A stretch of DNA of 64,000 nucleotides from contig NZ_JACJJL010000020.1 in assembly GCF_016899955.1 (NCBI RefSeq), positions 1-64,000 on the forward strand. The letters run 5' to 3'. Below the pieces are notes generated by a model that worked only from the letters and a program-made list of their open reading frames with translations, was not told the origin of the DNA and made no database searches. A program made the translations under genes and the position numbers. Shown piece after piece: positions 55,404 through 64,000 of the stretch. Positions within the stretch are counted from its first letter, which is position 1; the number at the start of each line of letters is the position of its first letter. This stretch comes from Marseilla massiliensis (GTDB lineage: Bacteria; Bacteroidota; Bacteroidia; Bacteroidales; Bacteroidaceae).

Positions 55404-57119
55404 CTATTTCACCACAACCTTCTTGCCTTTGTGGATATATATGCCCTTTGCCAGGCCGTCATAGTCTTCCATTGTGGCATTTTGCTTGGCTATGGTGCCG
55501 TTTAGGAAGTAGATGTTGTTGTCGGTATTGGCGTTTGCCCCATACTGGCTTGCGTTTGTGTCCTCAATGCCGGTGATGCTTGTCGTGCCGTCTTCATATA
55601 TGATGTAGCCCATCTGCGTTCCGCCGGCATTCTGGTTGATGGTGGTAATGTTGACAAGGCTGTTGAGGTAGCGTTCAAGGTTGGTGTAACCGTCGGCACC
55701 GACCTCGTTTCCATCGTCAGGGTTTGACGGGTCGAGGCCGTTGAAGTCTTCCCACTGGTCGCTGATGCCGTCGTTGTCGAGGTCGGCCGGTGCGTTGGCC
55801 GTGGCGAGCACGGGCCATCCGCCGCAGTCATCCTGGCTGTTGATGAAGCCTTGGTCACAGTTCCTGCCGGTGAATGTGGCCAGGCCTTCCCTTGCATCGT
55901 TGACAAGGATGATGTCAAGGGCGTCGCGCGAGCTTTCAGTGCGCCTGCATCCCGCATACTTGAGCACACGGTCGAAGGCATCCTCTGCAGAGTGGGTGGT
56001 CACGGCAACAAAGTCGATGGGCTCGTTGATGCGCATGGTGTCGCGAGTGGCTTGGGTGTAAGTGTTGTCAACCCCGCTGCCGTTGGTTATCTGGTTATAC
56101 ATGCCGTAGGTCCAGTTGTCGTTGGTCACGTCGTCATATTTGGAGTTGACGTTGCCGTCGACATAGAACTTTCCCCATACGTGCCACATCTTGTCCCACT
56201 CGTTGGGGCTGTCGGTGTTGTGGCCGGTGTACTCTGACGTCCTGATGCCTATGCCGGCAATCCTGCGCTGTATGGTTTCGCTTCTGTTCTCGGTTGCGGG
56301 CCCCGGCTTGTAGTAGTTGTTGACTATGTTCACGTTCATGCCCTCACCACCGTAGCAGCCGTTGCCACCCCAGTTGTAAATCACGTTGTTGCGCATGTCC
56401 ATGCGCTCGTCGGTCTGTGTGCTCGGGCGCGGGCCGAGACGCGGTGTGCGCGAGGTGTGGTGAATTACCAGGTTGTGGTGGTAAGACGCCCCGCTGCCTC
56501 CCCAGTTGCCTCCGTAGCCGTGGCTACCCTTGGAGTGGCCTGCATTGACCATGCTCTGGGCGGCAATGCACCATTGTACGGTGAGGTTTCGGCTGCCGTA
56601 TACCGACAGGCACTCGTCGACACTCCAGCTTACGGAGCAGTGGTCGATGATGACATCCTTGAGGTCCATGCCGCCGAGGCCGTCGCCCTCATGCTCGTCG
56701 ACATGGCGGTTGCCGCAGCGGAAGCGCATGTAGCGTATTATGACATTGTCGGCACCGATGGAAAAAGGATAGTCGGCAATGCATATTCCGCCACCGGGCG
56801 AGGTCTGGCCGGCAATGGTCACGTCGCCGTTGTTGAGCCTAAGCGGAGATGTCAGGTAGATGGTGCCCGACACATCGAAGATGATGGTGCGCGGCCCTTT
56901 CTGATTGCATGCCCAGCGGAACGAGCCCTCCTCGTCGGTATCCTCGAGTGTGGTGACATGGTAGACAGTGCCGCCGCGCCCACCTGTAGTATAGCGGCCG
57001 AAGCCCTCGGCGCCGGGAAAAGCCAGTTGCTTCTCTTTGCTTTCGGCCATGGCATCTGTCGAGAATGATGTGCCGAGCATGAGCGACAGAGCGCCCAAAG
57101 TGAGTAGTCTGAATTTCAT
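55404..57119 (-). CDS. PL1 pectate lyase with C-terminal sorting tail
   Basis: A 571-residue exported polysaccharide lyase family 1 enzyme that cleaves homogalacturonan by beta-elimination. A signal peptide (about 1-25) leads to FPGAEGFGRYTTGGRGGTVYHVTTL, the usual start of Bacteroidetes PL1. The beta-helix has DVSGTIYL, IIDHCSVSWSVDE and the catalytic Arg region VIHHTSRTPRLGPRP. Near 440-480 is an acidic EF-hand-like calcium segment (DLDNDGISDQWEDFNG...DPDDGNE type), then a Ser/Thr-rich linker and a tail ending GLAKGIYIHKGKKVVVK. A TAACTTTG box lies 44 bp upstream. Confidence 0.95.
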   Translation of the reverse strand: MKFRLLTLGALSLMLGTSFSTDAMAESKEKQLAFPGAEGFGRYTTGGRGGTVYHVTTLEDTDEEGSFRWACNQKGPRTIIFDVSGTIYLTSPLRLNNGDVTIAGQTSPGGGICIADYPFSIGADNVIIRYMRFRCGNRHVDEHEGDGLGGMDLKDVIIDHCSVSWSVDECLSVYGSRNLTVQWCIAAQSMVNAGHSKGSHGYGGNWGGSGASYHHNLVIHHTSRTPRLGPRPSTQTDERMDMRNNVIYNWGGNGCYGGEGMNVNIVNNYYKPGPATENRSETIQRRIAGIGIRTSEYTGHNTDSPNEWDKMWHVWGKFYVDGNVNSKYDDVTNDNWTYGMYNQITNGSGVDNTYTQATRDTMRINEPIDFVAVTTHSAEDAFDRVLKYAGCRRTESSRDALDIILVNDAREGLATFTGRNCDQGFINSQDDCGGWPVLATANAPADLDNDGISDQWEDFNGLDPSNPDDGNEVGADGYTNLERYLNSLVNITTINQNAGGTQMGYIIYEDGTTSITGIEDTNASQYGANANTDNNIYFLNGTIAKQNATMEDYDGLAKGIYIHKGKKVVVK

Positions 57120-57162
57120 ATTTGATGTTTTAGTTGTTATTGATATGTGTTGCTTTTGCCTA

Positions 57163-57170
57163 CAAAGTTA
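57163..57170 (-). promoter_or_regulatory. Probable PL1 -7 box
   Basis: The minus strand reads TAACTTTG (TAnnTTTG), 44 bp upstream of the PL1 start codon. With the terminator at 57358-57389 upstream, PL1 appears to start its own transcript. Confidence 0.6.
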
Positions 57171-57357
57171 CTTACTTTATCCGTTCGAAGGGGGAATTTT
57201 TTCACTTAAAAGGTGGAAAATGTTCTTTTGTACGGGTTAATGCCAGTTTTTGCGCTTTTGCCAACAGTACTTACATCGATGCTTCGCCACCAACAGGGCG
57301 TAGAAACCAAACCGGTAAAGAAGCCGCCGGTATTGGCTTGCGGCAATGAAACAAGAA

Positions 57358-57389
57358 AAGGGGCGCACCGGCCGAGCGGTGCGCCCCTT
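57358..57389 (-). terminator. Rho-independent terminator after the beta-helix protein gene
   Basis: AAGGGGCGCACCG and CGGTGCGCCCCTT form a perfect 13-bp stem with a 6-base loop. The minus strand continues TTCTTGTTT. It lies about 39 bp past the stop codon at 57428 and closes the susC-susD unit. Confidence 0.9.
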
Positions 57390-57427
57390 GGGTTTGGCGC
57401 GTGGCGGGTAACCCGCCTGCAGGTTTG

Positions 57428-59674
57428 TTACTTCACCATGAATTTCTTGCCATTCTGGATGATGAGGCCCTTGGTGCCCTTGGCAACCTTCATGCCCATC
57501 ACATTGTACATCGGAGCGTTCTCGTCGAACTGCTGTTCGTCGGCAGTCACTTCCTCGATGCCGTCGCTCACTGAGCTGGTGTCGCCGGTGATGAGTATGC
57601 TGCCCATGTACTCGAATGCGTCTTGGGTGATGTAAACATCCCAGATAACCTCGCCAGTCTCAGGATTCCACATGCCAATGCTCTCGTCGGGAGTCACAAC
57701 GGGGCCTCCGGCAATGTCGCCTATGACGCGTACGTATACCTTGTCCTTGTCGTTGGCCTCGGCAGGCAGTGTGGCCTTGAGGTTGCCCCATACGAGGTTT
57801 TCAATCTCTATTCTGCCAACCTCTGTCCATGTGGTGCTGTCGGTAGAGAACTCAAGCTTCTGAATCTTGGCAGCGTTGTTGTCTGTTCCAACGTAGCAAG
57901 AGAAGGTGATGTCCTTTATGCCCTTTGTCGGGATGACGAACAGAGCGTAGTTGCGCTGTGTCTCCTTTGCACCAGACCATGTGCGGCGAGAGAGGATAGG
58001 CATCTGGAGTTCGGCATCGTCCTCGCCAAACTTGCCCGGGCGCGACTCGAAGAATCCGTTTACATAGGTGAATGGAGCTTCTTTGCTGCCTGTAGCCTCG
58101 GTTGTATCGTTGACGATGGCATATACGGTGCTCTGGTAAGCGGGATCCATGTTGAGGTAAACGTCGGCAGAGTATGACTCAGGCTTGCCGTTTGATGTGA
58201 TGTCCTTCAGGGTGAAGGCTGACAGCACTTCGCTGTTCTCGGTGAACTTGGCCGTGAGGTTGAGGTCGCCGTCGAGCGTGAATGTGCGCGTGAGCTCTTT
58301 CGTTCCATCTTCCCAGCCTTCAAACGTGTTGAGGTTGTCGATGTAGTGAGAGGTCTGCGGGTCAACCGTAACGGTGATTTCGTCGCCTACATAGTATACA
58401 TCTTTCTCGGGCGAGATAGAGTAAGTGATGTACGATGGGCCGTCAATGTTGACATTTACTGAAGCCGGTGTCGGGAACTCGTCGACGTAAGCTATCGACG
58501 GGCCAATGTAGTAAGTGCCGCCATTATTCTTGTAGTCGTAGCCGGCCGTCTTCCAAGGATTGCTGTTCAGGATGTAGTACATGTTCTTTGAAGCGTCCTG
58601 GAATGTGCCGCCCGTTGTCCATGTGAAGTCAGCGAAGTCGGCAAGGGTCATGTCGCCTCCCATAGGCATGGCTGCACTTCTGCATTCGTTGAGAAGATAG
58701 GTGGAAAGGTCTGTCAGTGACCTGTACGTCTCATTGTCGATGACGTTGTTGTTTGTAATGACATAACCGTCCTCGATGTTGGTTATCTTCGTGTCTGTGT
58801 AGAAGCTGTTCTCGTCTTTGAGGAGGGTGTAGCCTTCAGACGGGCCTACGAACAGGTTGTTGTAAATGTTAAGCGAAGAGCCTGTTCCAATGTTTCCGGC
58901 TGCGCCCAGCACCGTGAAACCTTGCGGGTGCATCACCTTGTTCTCGCCCAACAATACAAAGTTGTTGGCGAATGTAACGGTCGTGGCAGTCTCCGTCCTG
59001 TTTCGTGTCTCCCACAGACCTTTGGTATACGGCATGTCGTAGAACATGTTGTCGGTGATGTTGAACGCTTTTACGGGCATGAAGGTACGGAATACCGACC
59101 AGTTGTCGCCGCTGCTCTGGGCTGTCTGGTGTATCTTGCATTCCTTTACTTCGATGCATGCGATAGCCATGTCGGCCCCGGTGAGCCCTGTCGCGCTCTT
59201 GTCGCCGTCGAAGCGGAGTATAGAGCGGGCCTGTCCGTGGATGTCGCACCGTGTCAGCGAGATGGTGTCGGCAAAGAGGTCGCGGCGGTTGTCGATGAGG
59301 TAGCTGCCGGTTCCCACGAGGTTGAGGTTCTTGAAGAAGACAGACATGCGCTTGCCTTCCTCTGCCGATGGTGCATCGGCAGACCACTCAAATGCCAACT
59401 GCAGTTGAGGCATATTGTCGAAATCGGTCTCGTTGCTGCGGATGACGAGCTTTCCTTTGGTCATGGTTGGCTTCAGCTTGCCAACGTTGACAAGAGTGCC
59501 AGCGTCCCAGTTGCAGACGATTTCGTAAGTGTCGCCTTCCATGCCGGAGCCAATGAGATTGAACGCGTCCTTAAATTCAGAGGAGTTGGTCACCTCTTTC
59601 GTCCAGCTTTCGGCAAACGATGTAGCCGGTGCCATGGTCATGGCAGCCAGAGCTAATAAAGTAAGTTTTTTCAT
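57428..59674 (-). CDS. Secreted beta-helix-like protein of a pectin locus (DUF4957/DUF5123-like)
   Basis: A 748-residue exported protein in the third position after susC and susD, where surface glycan-binding proteins usually lie. A type I signal peptide ends near SFAES (residue 23), with no lipobox. Residues 30-380 look like a right-handed beta-helix (FFKNLNLVGTGSYLIDNR, DIHGQARSILRF, KAFNITDNMFYDMPYTKG, NIYNNLFVGPSEGY). An InlB-type repeat (about 420-480, YYVGDEITVTVDPQTSHYIDNLNTFEGWEDG) follows, then a beta-sandwich and a tail ending TKGLIIQNGKKFMVK. It resembles DUF4957/DUF5123 proteins of Bacteroides pectin loci. It may bind pectin or be a divergent lyase; no catalytic residue is identified. 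Confidence 0.8.
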   Translation of the reverse strand: MKKLTLLALAAMTMAPATSFAESWTKEVTNSSEFKDAFNLIGSGMEGDTYEIVCNWDAGTLVNVGKLKPTMTKGKLVIRSNETDFDNMPQLQLAFEWSADAPSAEEGKRMSVFFKNLNLVGTGSYLIDNRRDLFADTISLTRCDIHGQARSILRFDGDKSATGLTGADMAIACIEVKECKIHQTAQSSGDNWSVFRTFMPVKAFNITDNMFYDMPYTKGLWETRNRTETATTVTFANNFVLLGENKVMHPQGFTVLGAAGNIGTGSSLNIYNNLFVGPSEGYTLLKDENSFYTDTKITNIEDGYVITNNNVIDNETYRSLTDLSTYLLNECRSAAMPMGGDMTLADFADFTWTTGGTFQDASKNMYYILNSNPWKTAGYDYKNNGGTYYIGPSIAYVDEFPTPASVNVNIDGPSYITYSISPEKDVYYVGDEITVTVDPQTSHYIDNLNTFEGWEDGTKELTRTFTLDGDLNLTAKFTENSEVLSAFTLKDITSNGKPESYSADVYLNMDPAYQSTVYAIVNDTTEATGSKEAPFTYVNGFFESRPGKFGEDDAELQMPILSRRTWSGAKETQRNYALFVIPTKGIKDITFSCYVGTDNNAAKIQKLEFSTDSTTWTEVGRIEIENLVWGNLKATLPAEANDKDKVYVRVIGDIAGGPVVTPDESIGMWNPETGEVIWDVYITQDAFEYMGSILITGDTSSVSDGIEEVTADEQQFDENAPMYNVMGMKVAKGTKGLIIQNGKKFMVK

Positions 59675-59767
59675 CGCTTTGATTTTTTAGTTGGTTGTTA
59701 ATAATGTTGATTGTCTTTTATTTGTCGGTACATGGGCCCCCACACCATGTTGGCAGGGCAGGGGGCC

Positions 59768-61633
59768 TTAGCTTGCATTCACTGCTGCTCTTCCTCGTCC
59801 TGGTCTTGCGGGTTGTTTTATTTCCTGCAGTTGCCAGTTGATGAAGTAACCGTTGCTTCTGATGCGGCCTTCGACAGTGCCCTGGCGGCCGGTGACGGCA
59901 TACTTCGGGCCAATTCTGACGGCCACGCTGTCGCGGGCTTTCTCTTCGTTGCCGTTGCGGTATGCGCTGTTTGCATAGCGTTCGGCAATCTTGCACATAT
60001 AGCTGTACGACTTGCCTTCGGCAATGTATTCCTTCATGTGCTCGTCGGCCAGCGCCCAGTCGTACATTTCTTTGAGCTGGTCTTCAGTGTAGTTGTCCCA
60101 GTCGTCATCGCCAGGGCGTGGCAGGTCGTGCATGGTTCCGTTGGCCGAGCCGGCTATTCCCAAGTTGCCGTATCCGCCTGAAGGAGCGCTCACCCACGGG
60201 TCATATCTCTGATCCCATGCCGGGTCGGTTTGCCAAGGCAGCTTCTTGTCGGGGAATTCGGCGCTGGCACCGTGGTTGAGTATCACGTAAGCCTGGTCGA
60301 AATGTCCAAGGTGAGTTTCGGCCTCGGCCAACAGGAAGTGAAGGTCGTGGGCACGGAACGTAGGTATGGCTGGCTGAATCTTGTATATGTCCTCGTCGTC
60401 AAGATAGTGGTAGGTTCTTGTCACGAAGTCGTAGCCATAATAATACTTAGACACGCAACGCTTGCCAGAAAGGGTTCTCATCATCCACCCCTGCGTGTAG
60501 CCTCGTATGTCGTTTTCGTTGTACAGGCTCACTCCGTAGTCGGACGGTTGCAGGTAGAATGACTCGTCCGACGGGTATTCCGGGCAGAAATATTGCACGA
60601 GCCTGTTGCGCTGATGGTTGTCATAGTCGTACATGATGCTGCTGAGCAACTGAGTCATCAAGCCCTGTCGGTCGTTGTAGAAAATGAGGAAGTAGGCCGT
60701 CAGGTTGTCGCTCTGCAGCTTCATGTTGAGCTGGAAGATATCAGACACACCCTGTTCGCCGGTGATGCGCTCCGTTGCCTTTTCGTTGTATCCCATCTGG
60801 TAGTCGTACATGTACTGTAGCAAGTTGTCGTGAATCCACTGCCAGTCGGCTTGTGCAGCTTCTTCATCAACGTAGCTGGCGCGCCATGAGCGGAATTCGG
60901 CGTTGAGCACTATTGCCGGCGGGGTAAGGTATTCCCATTCGCGGTACAGCGTGGCGTTTTGGTTTTCTTCGTCTATCCATTTGTACCAGCTGACCTCAAG
61001 GTCGGCAGGAATGTGTACGCCGTCGATGGTCATTCCGTTCTCAAGCAGGTTGATGGCGCGGTCGGCCAGCTCCTTCATGTTGCAGTGGGTGAATACCGAA
61101 GCGTCGCTCAGCTGCTTCTTTTCGGTGAGGGGGTCGTCAAACCAATAGGCTTCGCCATATATCTTGCCAAGCATGAGGTAGGCCCAAGCCTTAATCCTCA
61201 TGGCACTGCTGATGAGGGCAGGGAAGTTTTCTTCGGCCACCTCGGTCATGCCGCCGACTTCTTTGTGATATTCCTCCATCTTGTTGAAGTAGTCGTTGCA
61301 GGCCACTATGATGGAATAGTAGCAAGTTGGGTCGGCGTATGAGTTGCCATTGGTCTCATTATAGTTGTATATGGCTTTCAGTTCGGCCGGGGCGTTGTCG
61401 GTTGTCTCGAGCAAAGCCCCACGGGTGTCGGTGAGGAAGATGGCCTGGTCGCCGGCTTCCTGCATGCGGTTGAATATTCCGAGAAAGCCTTTGTATATCT
61501 CGTCCTCTTCAGCAATGTAGTCTCCCTCGTTGATTATGTTCTTCGGGTCGGTATCGAAGAAATCCTCGCATGAGTGGAAGCAGACAGACATTGCTAACAG
61601 TCCTACTGCCGGTATGATGTTCCTGATCTTCAT
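59768..61633 (-). CDS. SusD-type surface glycan-binding lipoprotein (pectin locus)
   Basis: A 621-residue SusD/RagB lipoprotein. MKIRNIIPAVGLLAMSVCFHSCEDFFDTDP gives the lipobox (Cys-22) and the acidic export signal. The helical domain includes MRIKAWAYLMLGKIYGEAYWFDDPLTEKKQ near 150, and the C-terminal part has PTFRAHDLHFLLAEAETHLGHFDQAY and YSYMCKIAERYANSAYRNGNEEKARDSV. It starts 25 bp after the susC stop codon and would bind the pectic oligosaccharide for import. Confidence 0.95.
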   Translation of the reverse strand: MKIRNIIPAVGLLAMSVCFHSCEDFFDTDPKNIINEGDYIAEEDEIYKGFLGIFNRMQEAGDQAIFLTDTRGALLETTDNAPAELKAIYNYNETNGNSYADPTCYYSIIVACNDYFNKMEEYHKEVGGMTEVAEENFPALISSAMRIKAWAYLMLGKIYGEAYWFDDPLTEKKQLSDASVFTHCNMKELADRAINLLENGMTIDGVHIPADLEVSWYKWIDEENQNATLYREWEYLTPPAIVLNAEFRSWRASYVDEEAAQADWQWIHDNLLQYMYDYQMGYNEKATERITGEQGVSDIFQLNMKLQSDNLTAYFLIFYNDRQGLMTQLLSSIMYDYDNHQRNRLVQYFCPEYPSDESFYLQPSDYGVSLYNENDIRGYTQGWMMRTLSGKRCVSKYYYGYDFVTRTYHYLDDEDIYKIQPAIPTFRAHDLHFLLAEAETHLGHFDQAYVILNHGASAEFPDKKLPWQTDPAWDQRYDPWVSAPSGGYGNLGIAGSANGTMHDLPRPGDDDWDNYTEDQLKEMYDWALADEHMKEYIAEGKSYSYMCKIAERYANSAYRNGNEEKARDSVAVRIGPKYAVTGRQGTVEGRIRSNGYFINWQLQEIKQPARPGRGRAAVNAS

Positions 61634-61658
61634 GTCTTTATTCTTTAGTGTACTATAA

Positions 61659-64000
61659 TTAGAAGTTGATGTTGAAGCCGAGCCTTACTGTTATGGGCAG
61701 CGGCATCTTGGAATAGTCGAATCCTCGTAGCTGCTCGGCGTAAGAGTAGGCGAACTCCGGGTCGTGGCCGAGATAGTTGGTCAGTGAGAACAGGTTCTCT
61801 GCTGCGACGTAGACATTGCCTGAGCGTATGAAGTTGAACAGCATGTCGAAGTTGTAAGACAGCTTCAGGCTGCGCAGTTTCAGGAAGTCGCCATCCTCAA
61901 TCCAGCGGTCGGAGAACAGGTTGTTGCCCATGGGGTCGCCATAGTTGGCGCGTGGCATGTTGGTTTGCTGCCCTTCTACCTGCCAGCGGTTCAGCACGGC
62001 AGCGGACTGGTTGTAGAAGTTGTCCATTGACTCGAGTTCGCGACGTGTGGCGTTGTATACCTTTGCGCCGACGGAGTAGGCAAAGTTTGCGTCGAGCACG
62101 AAGCGGCGATAGCGCACCGACAGGTTGATGCCTCCATAGAAATCGGGCATGTTGCTGCCAAGGCTGACCTTGTCGCTCTCGTCGATGACACCGTCGTTGT
62201 TCTGGTCTACAAACCACACATCTCCGGCCTGGTACTCATCGCCATTGCTGTTTTTGAGCGCAGCTTGCCGAGCCTGGTCTGTTGTTGAGAAGATGCCGTT
62301 GGTCTGGTATCCGTAAAACTCGTATGGGTCGGAGCCCACGGCCATTATCAATTCCGCATCGTCGTTGTTGTAGCCAGTGTATTCAATAGTCATGCTATTG
62401 GCATCGCCAAGCGACTTGATTGTGCTGTTGGCAGTGGAGATGTTGGCTCCTATCACGACATCCCAGTCTTTGGTGTGGAATGCATTGACGCGCAGCGAAG
62501 CCTCTATGCCGTTGGTATTGATTGTACCGCAGTTTTCGTAATAGTCGTACGAACCGTACACGGCCGACACATTGCTGTTGAGCAGCAGGTCGTAGGCATG
62601 GTTGGTGAAGTAGGTGAAGCCTATGTTGACGCGGTTGGCGAACAGCGCCATGTCGAGCCCGAGGTCAAGCTGCGTCTTCTTTTCCCATTCCAGCTTGGTG
62701 TTGGGAACGTTTGAGCGGTTGATAGAACCAATGTCGAAGAAGTTGTCGCCAGTGTAGTAGTTCTTGCCGTAGTTTGACGAGAACCGGCTGTTGCCAGTCA
62801 GGCTGCCTTCGACAGACACGTTGAGGCGGTTGACCCACGACGGTAGAACGCCGAGGTTTGCCACCATCATCGTCACCCCGGCCGAAGGGAAGAAACCCCA
62901 TCGAGGTGCATCGACGCCAGAGGCGCTGGTACCGTCGACGGCGAGACCGAGCGAGCCGCGTATTATGTTGTTGTATGTATAGGCTCCGTGTATGTTGAAG
63001 CCCACATAGTTCCATTCAACGAGCGAGCCAAAGGTGAGTTGCTCATCATTGGTGTTGTCCATTGTCTGGTAGTCGTCGCTCGCTGTGTTGTAGCCTTCGG
63101 ATATGTCAGACTCAAAGTCTTTCATTATCATGCGTGCCGAAGCAAACACATTGAGCTTGTGTACGCGGTTGAAGATGCGGTCGTAAGTGCCTTGCAGCGT
63201 TAGGGTGGTAACGTCTTGGGTGTAAACCCCGTTGGCCACCTTGTTGCGTCCGGCCCCGTAAAGCTGAGGCTTGATGGTCTGACTGGTCATGCCCGGCACA
63301 AACAGAGTTTCCTCAATATAATTGTAGTAGAGGTTGGCTATTGCGCTCAGCGTAAGGTAGTCATTCCATTTGAAGTTCAGGCCAATCTGTGTGTTTACAT
63401 CATATATCTTGTCTTTCCCTTCGACGGTGTTGACAATGGCGAGCGGGTTGCTCACATTGTCGTAGGCGTACATAGGGTTGGAAGACGTATTCCAGAAGTC
63501 ATAAGGAGCAAGGTTGCTGAGAACAGAACCGTCTGTTTGTTTCTGGTAAGCATTGATGAGGGGCATCGAGTTGTAGGCCGCCAGCATCGGGTTTGTCTCC
63601 AACTGCATTCCCATGTTCTGCAGGTTGCTCGTGATGTATGCCAGGCCGATGTTTGTAAAGATGTCAACCTTACGGCTTGCCAGCACGTCTGCGCTTATCA
63701 GCGTGTGGTAACGATCCGTGTTTGTGTTGCGCAACGTGCCCTGGTTGCCTGTATATCCAAACGAAATGTTGTACTTGGCAATCTCGTCTCCTCCCTCAAC
63801 CCTGAACAGGTTCTCGGTCGTAAACCCTGTATGCTGTATGTCTTTCATCCAGTCGGTGTTCTCGTTGAAGAGGTAGGCCTGCGGATATGTTCCGTTCTGC
63901 AGGAAAGGGTAATCGCCTATGAGAGACTCCATTGACGGATATCGCGTGAGCCCGATGTCGTTCAGGTATTCTTTGTATTGCGACGAGTTGAGCACGGGGA
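61659..64000 (-). CDS. SusC-type TonB-dependent receptor, 5' end missing (pectin locus)
   Basis: About 780 C-terminal residues of a SusC/RagA outer-membrane transporter; the signal peptide, N-terminal extension and most of the plug lie beyond the right edge. Recognisable SusC barrel sequences include FNISFGYTGNQGTLRNTNTDRY-like opening strands, VSLGSNMPDFYGGINLSVRYRRF and the aromatic C-terminus TVRLGFNINF. It is the first visible gene of the leftward susC-susD-beta-helix unit. Confidence 0.94.
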   Translation of the reverse strand, partial: PVLNSSQYKEYLNDIGLTRYPSMESLIGDYPFLQNGTYPQAYLFNENTDWMKDIQHTGFTTENLFRVEGGDEIAKYNISFGYTGNQGTLRNTNTDRYHTLISADVLASRKVDIFTNIGLAYITSNLQNMGMQLETNPMLAAYNSMPLINAYQKQTDGSVLSNLAPYDFWNTSSNPMYAYDNVSNPLAIVNTVEGKDKIYDVNTQIGLNFKWNDYLTLSAIANLYYNYIEETLFVPGMTSQTIKPQLYGAGRNKVANGVYTQDVTTLTLQGTYDRIFNRVHKLNVFASARMIMKDFESDISEGYNTASDDYQTMDNTNDEQLTFGSLVEWNYVGFNIHGAYTYNNIIRGSLGLAVDGTSASGVDAPRWGFFPSAGVTMMVANLGVLPSWVNRLNVSVEGSLTGNSRFSSNYGKNYYTGDNFFDIGSINRSNVPNTKLEWEKKTQLDLGLDMALFANRVNIGFTYFTNHAYDLLLNSNVSAVYGSYDYYENCGTINTNGIEASLRVNAFHTKDWDVVIGANISTANSTIKSLGDANSMTIEYTGYNNDDAELIMAVGSDPYEFYGYQTNGIFSTTDQARQAALKNSNGDEYQAGDVWFVDQNNDGVIDESDKVSLGSNMPDFYGGINLSVRYRRFVLDANFAYSVGAKVYNATRRELESMDNFYNQSAAVLNRWQVEGQQTNMPRANYGDPMGNNLFSDRWIEDGDFLKLRSLKLSYNFDMLFNFIRSGNVYVAAENLFSLTNYLGHDPEFAYSYAEQLRGFDYSKMPLPITVRLGFNINF

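Overview
The window looks like chromosomal DNA of a Bacteroidota member, most likely Prevotellaceae or a close Bacteroidales relative. The evidence is two SusC/SusD systems, lipoproteins with short LxxC-type lipoboxes, TAnnTTTG-type -7 promoter boxes ahead of many genes, a one-protein hybrid two-component regulator, and a recurring GIYIxxGKKVVVK-like C-terminus typical of Prevotella secreted proteins. Base composition is GC-rich by eye. No rRNA, tRNA, CRISPR array, prophage or complete insertion sequence was recognised. The right edge cuts a susC gene.

Region 1 (1-22900) is a starch/maltodextrin utilisation locus. On the minus strand are lacI-type regulator, MFS sugar transporter, 4-alpha-glucanotransferase (GH77), SusB-like GH97 alpha-glucosidase and type I pullulanase (GH13). 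Divergent on the plus strand are susC, susD, susE-like, susF-like, GH53, GH13 alpha-amylase and a second GH53. Near-identical palindromes ATCG(A/G)T-centred lie 54-55 bp upstream of the -7 boxes of susC and malQ, which suggests one LacI-type regulator activates both arms. Two endo-galactanase-type GH53 genes bracketing the amylase are unexpected for a starch locus.

Region 2 (22900-33400) holds single housekeeping or stress genes: sugar O-acetyltransferase, a TIGR04076-like protein, an esterase, a PIF1-type helicase, mscL, gapA, miaA, a diacylglycerol-kinase-like protein with altered glycine motifs, and a Crp/Fnr regulator. An inverted-repeat-bounded MITE-like element lies at 24089-24286.

Region 3 (33450-38400) is a glycogen operon: glycogen debranching enzyme, GT4 glycogen-synthase-like glycosyltransferase and GH57 amylase, behind a near-ideal Bacteroidales promoter. 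It is followed by two translationally coupled small genes of immunity-protein type.

Region 4 (40300-64000) is a pectin-type polysaccharide utilisation locus. A hybrid two-component regulator that lacks the HATPase_c domain and a lipoprotein lie on the plus strand. Converging on them from the right are susC (partial), susD, a 748-residue beta-helix-like secreted protein, PL1 pectate lyase, GH43, two GH3 enzymes and GH28 polygalacturonase. The mix of PL1/GH28 with xylosidase/arabinosidase-type GH3 and GH43 points to a substituted pectin.

Three intergenic arrays of a degenerate 22-bp tandem repeat (near 7855-7965, 28563-28630 and 47270-47360) belong to one family.
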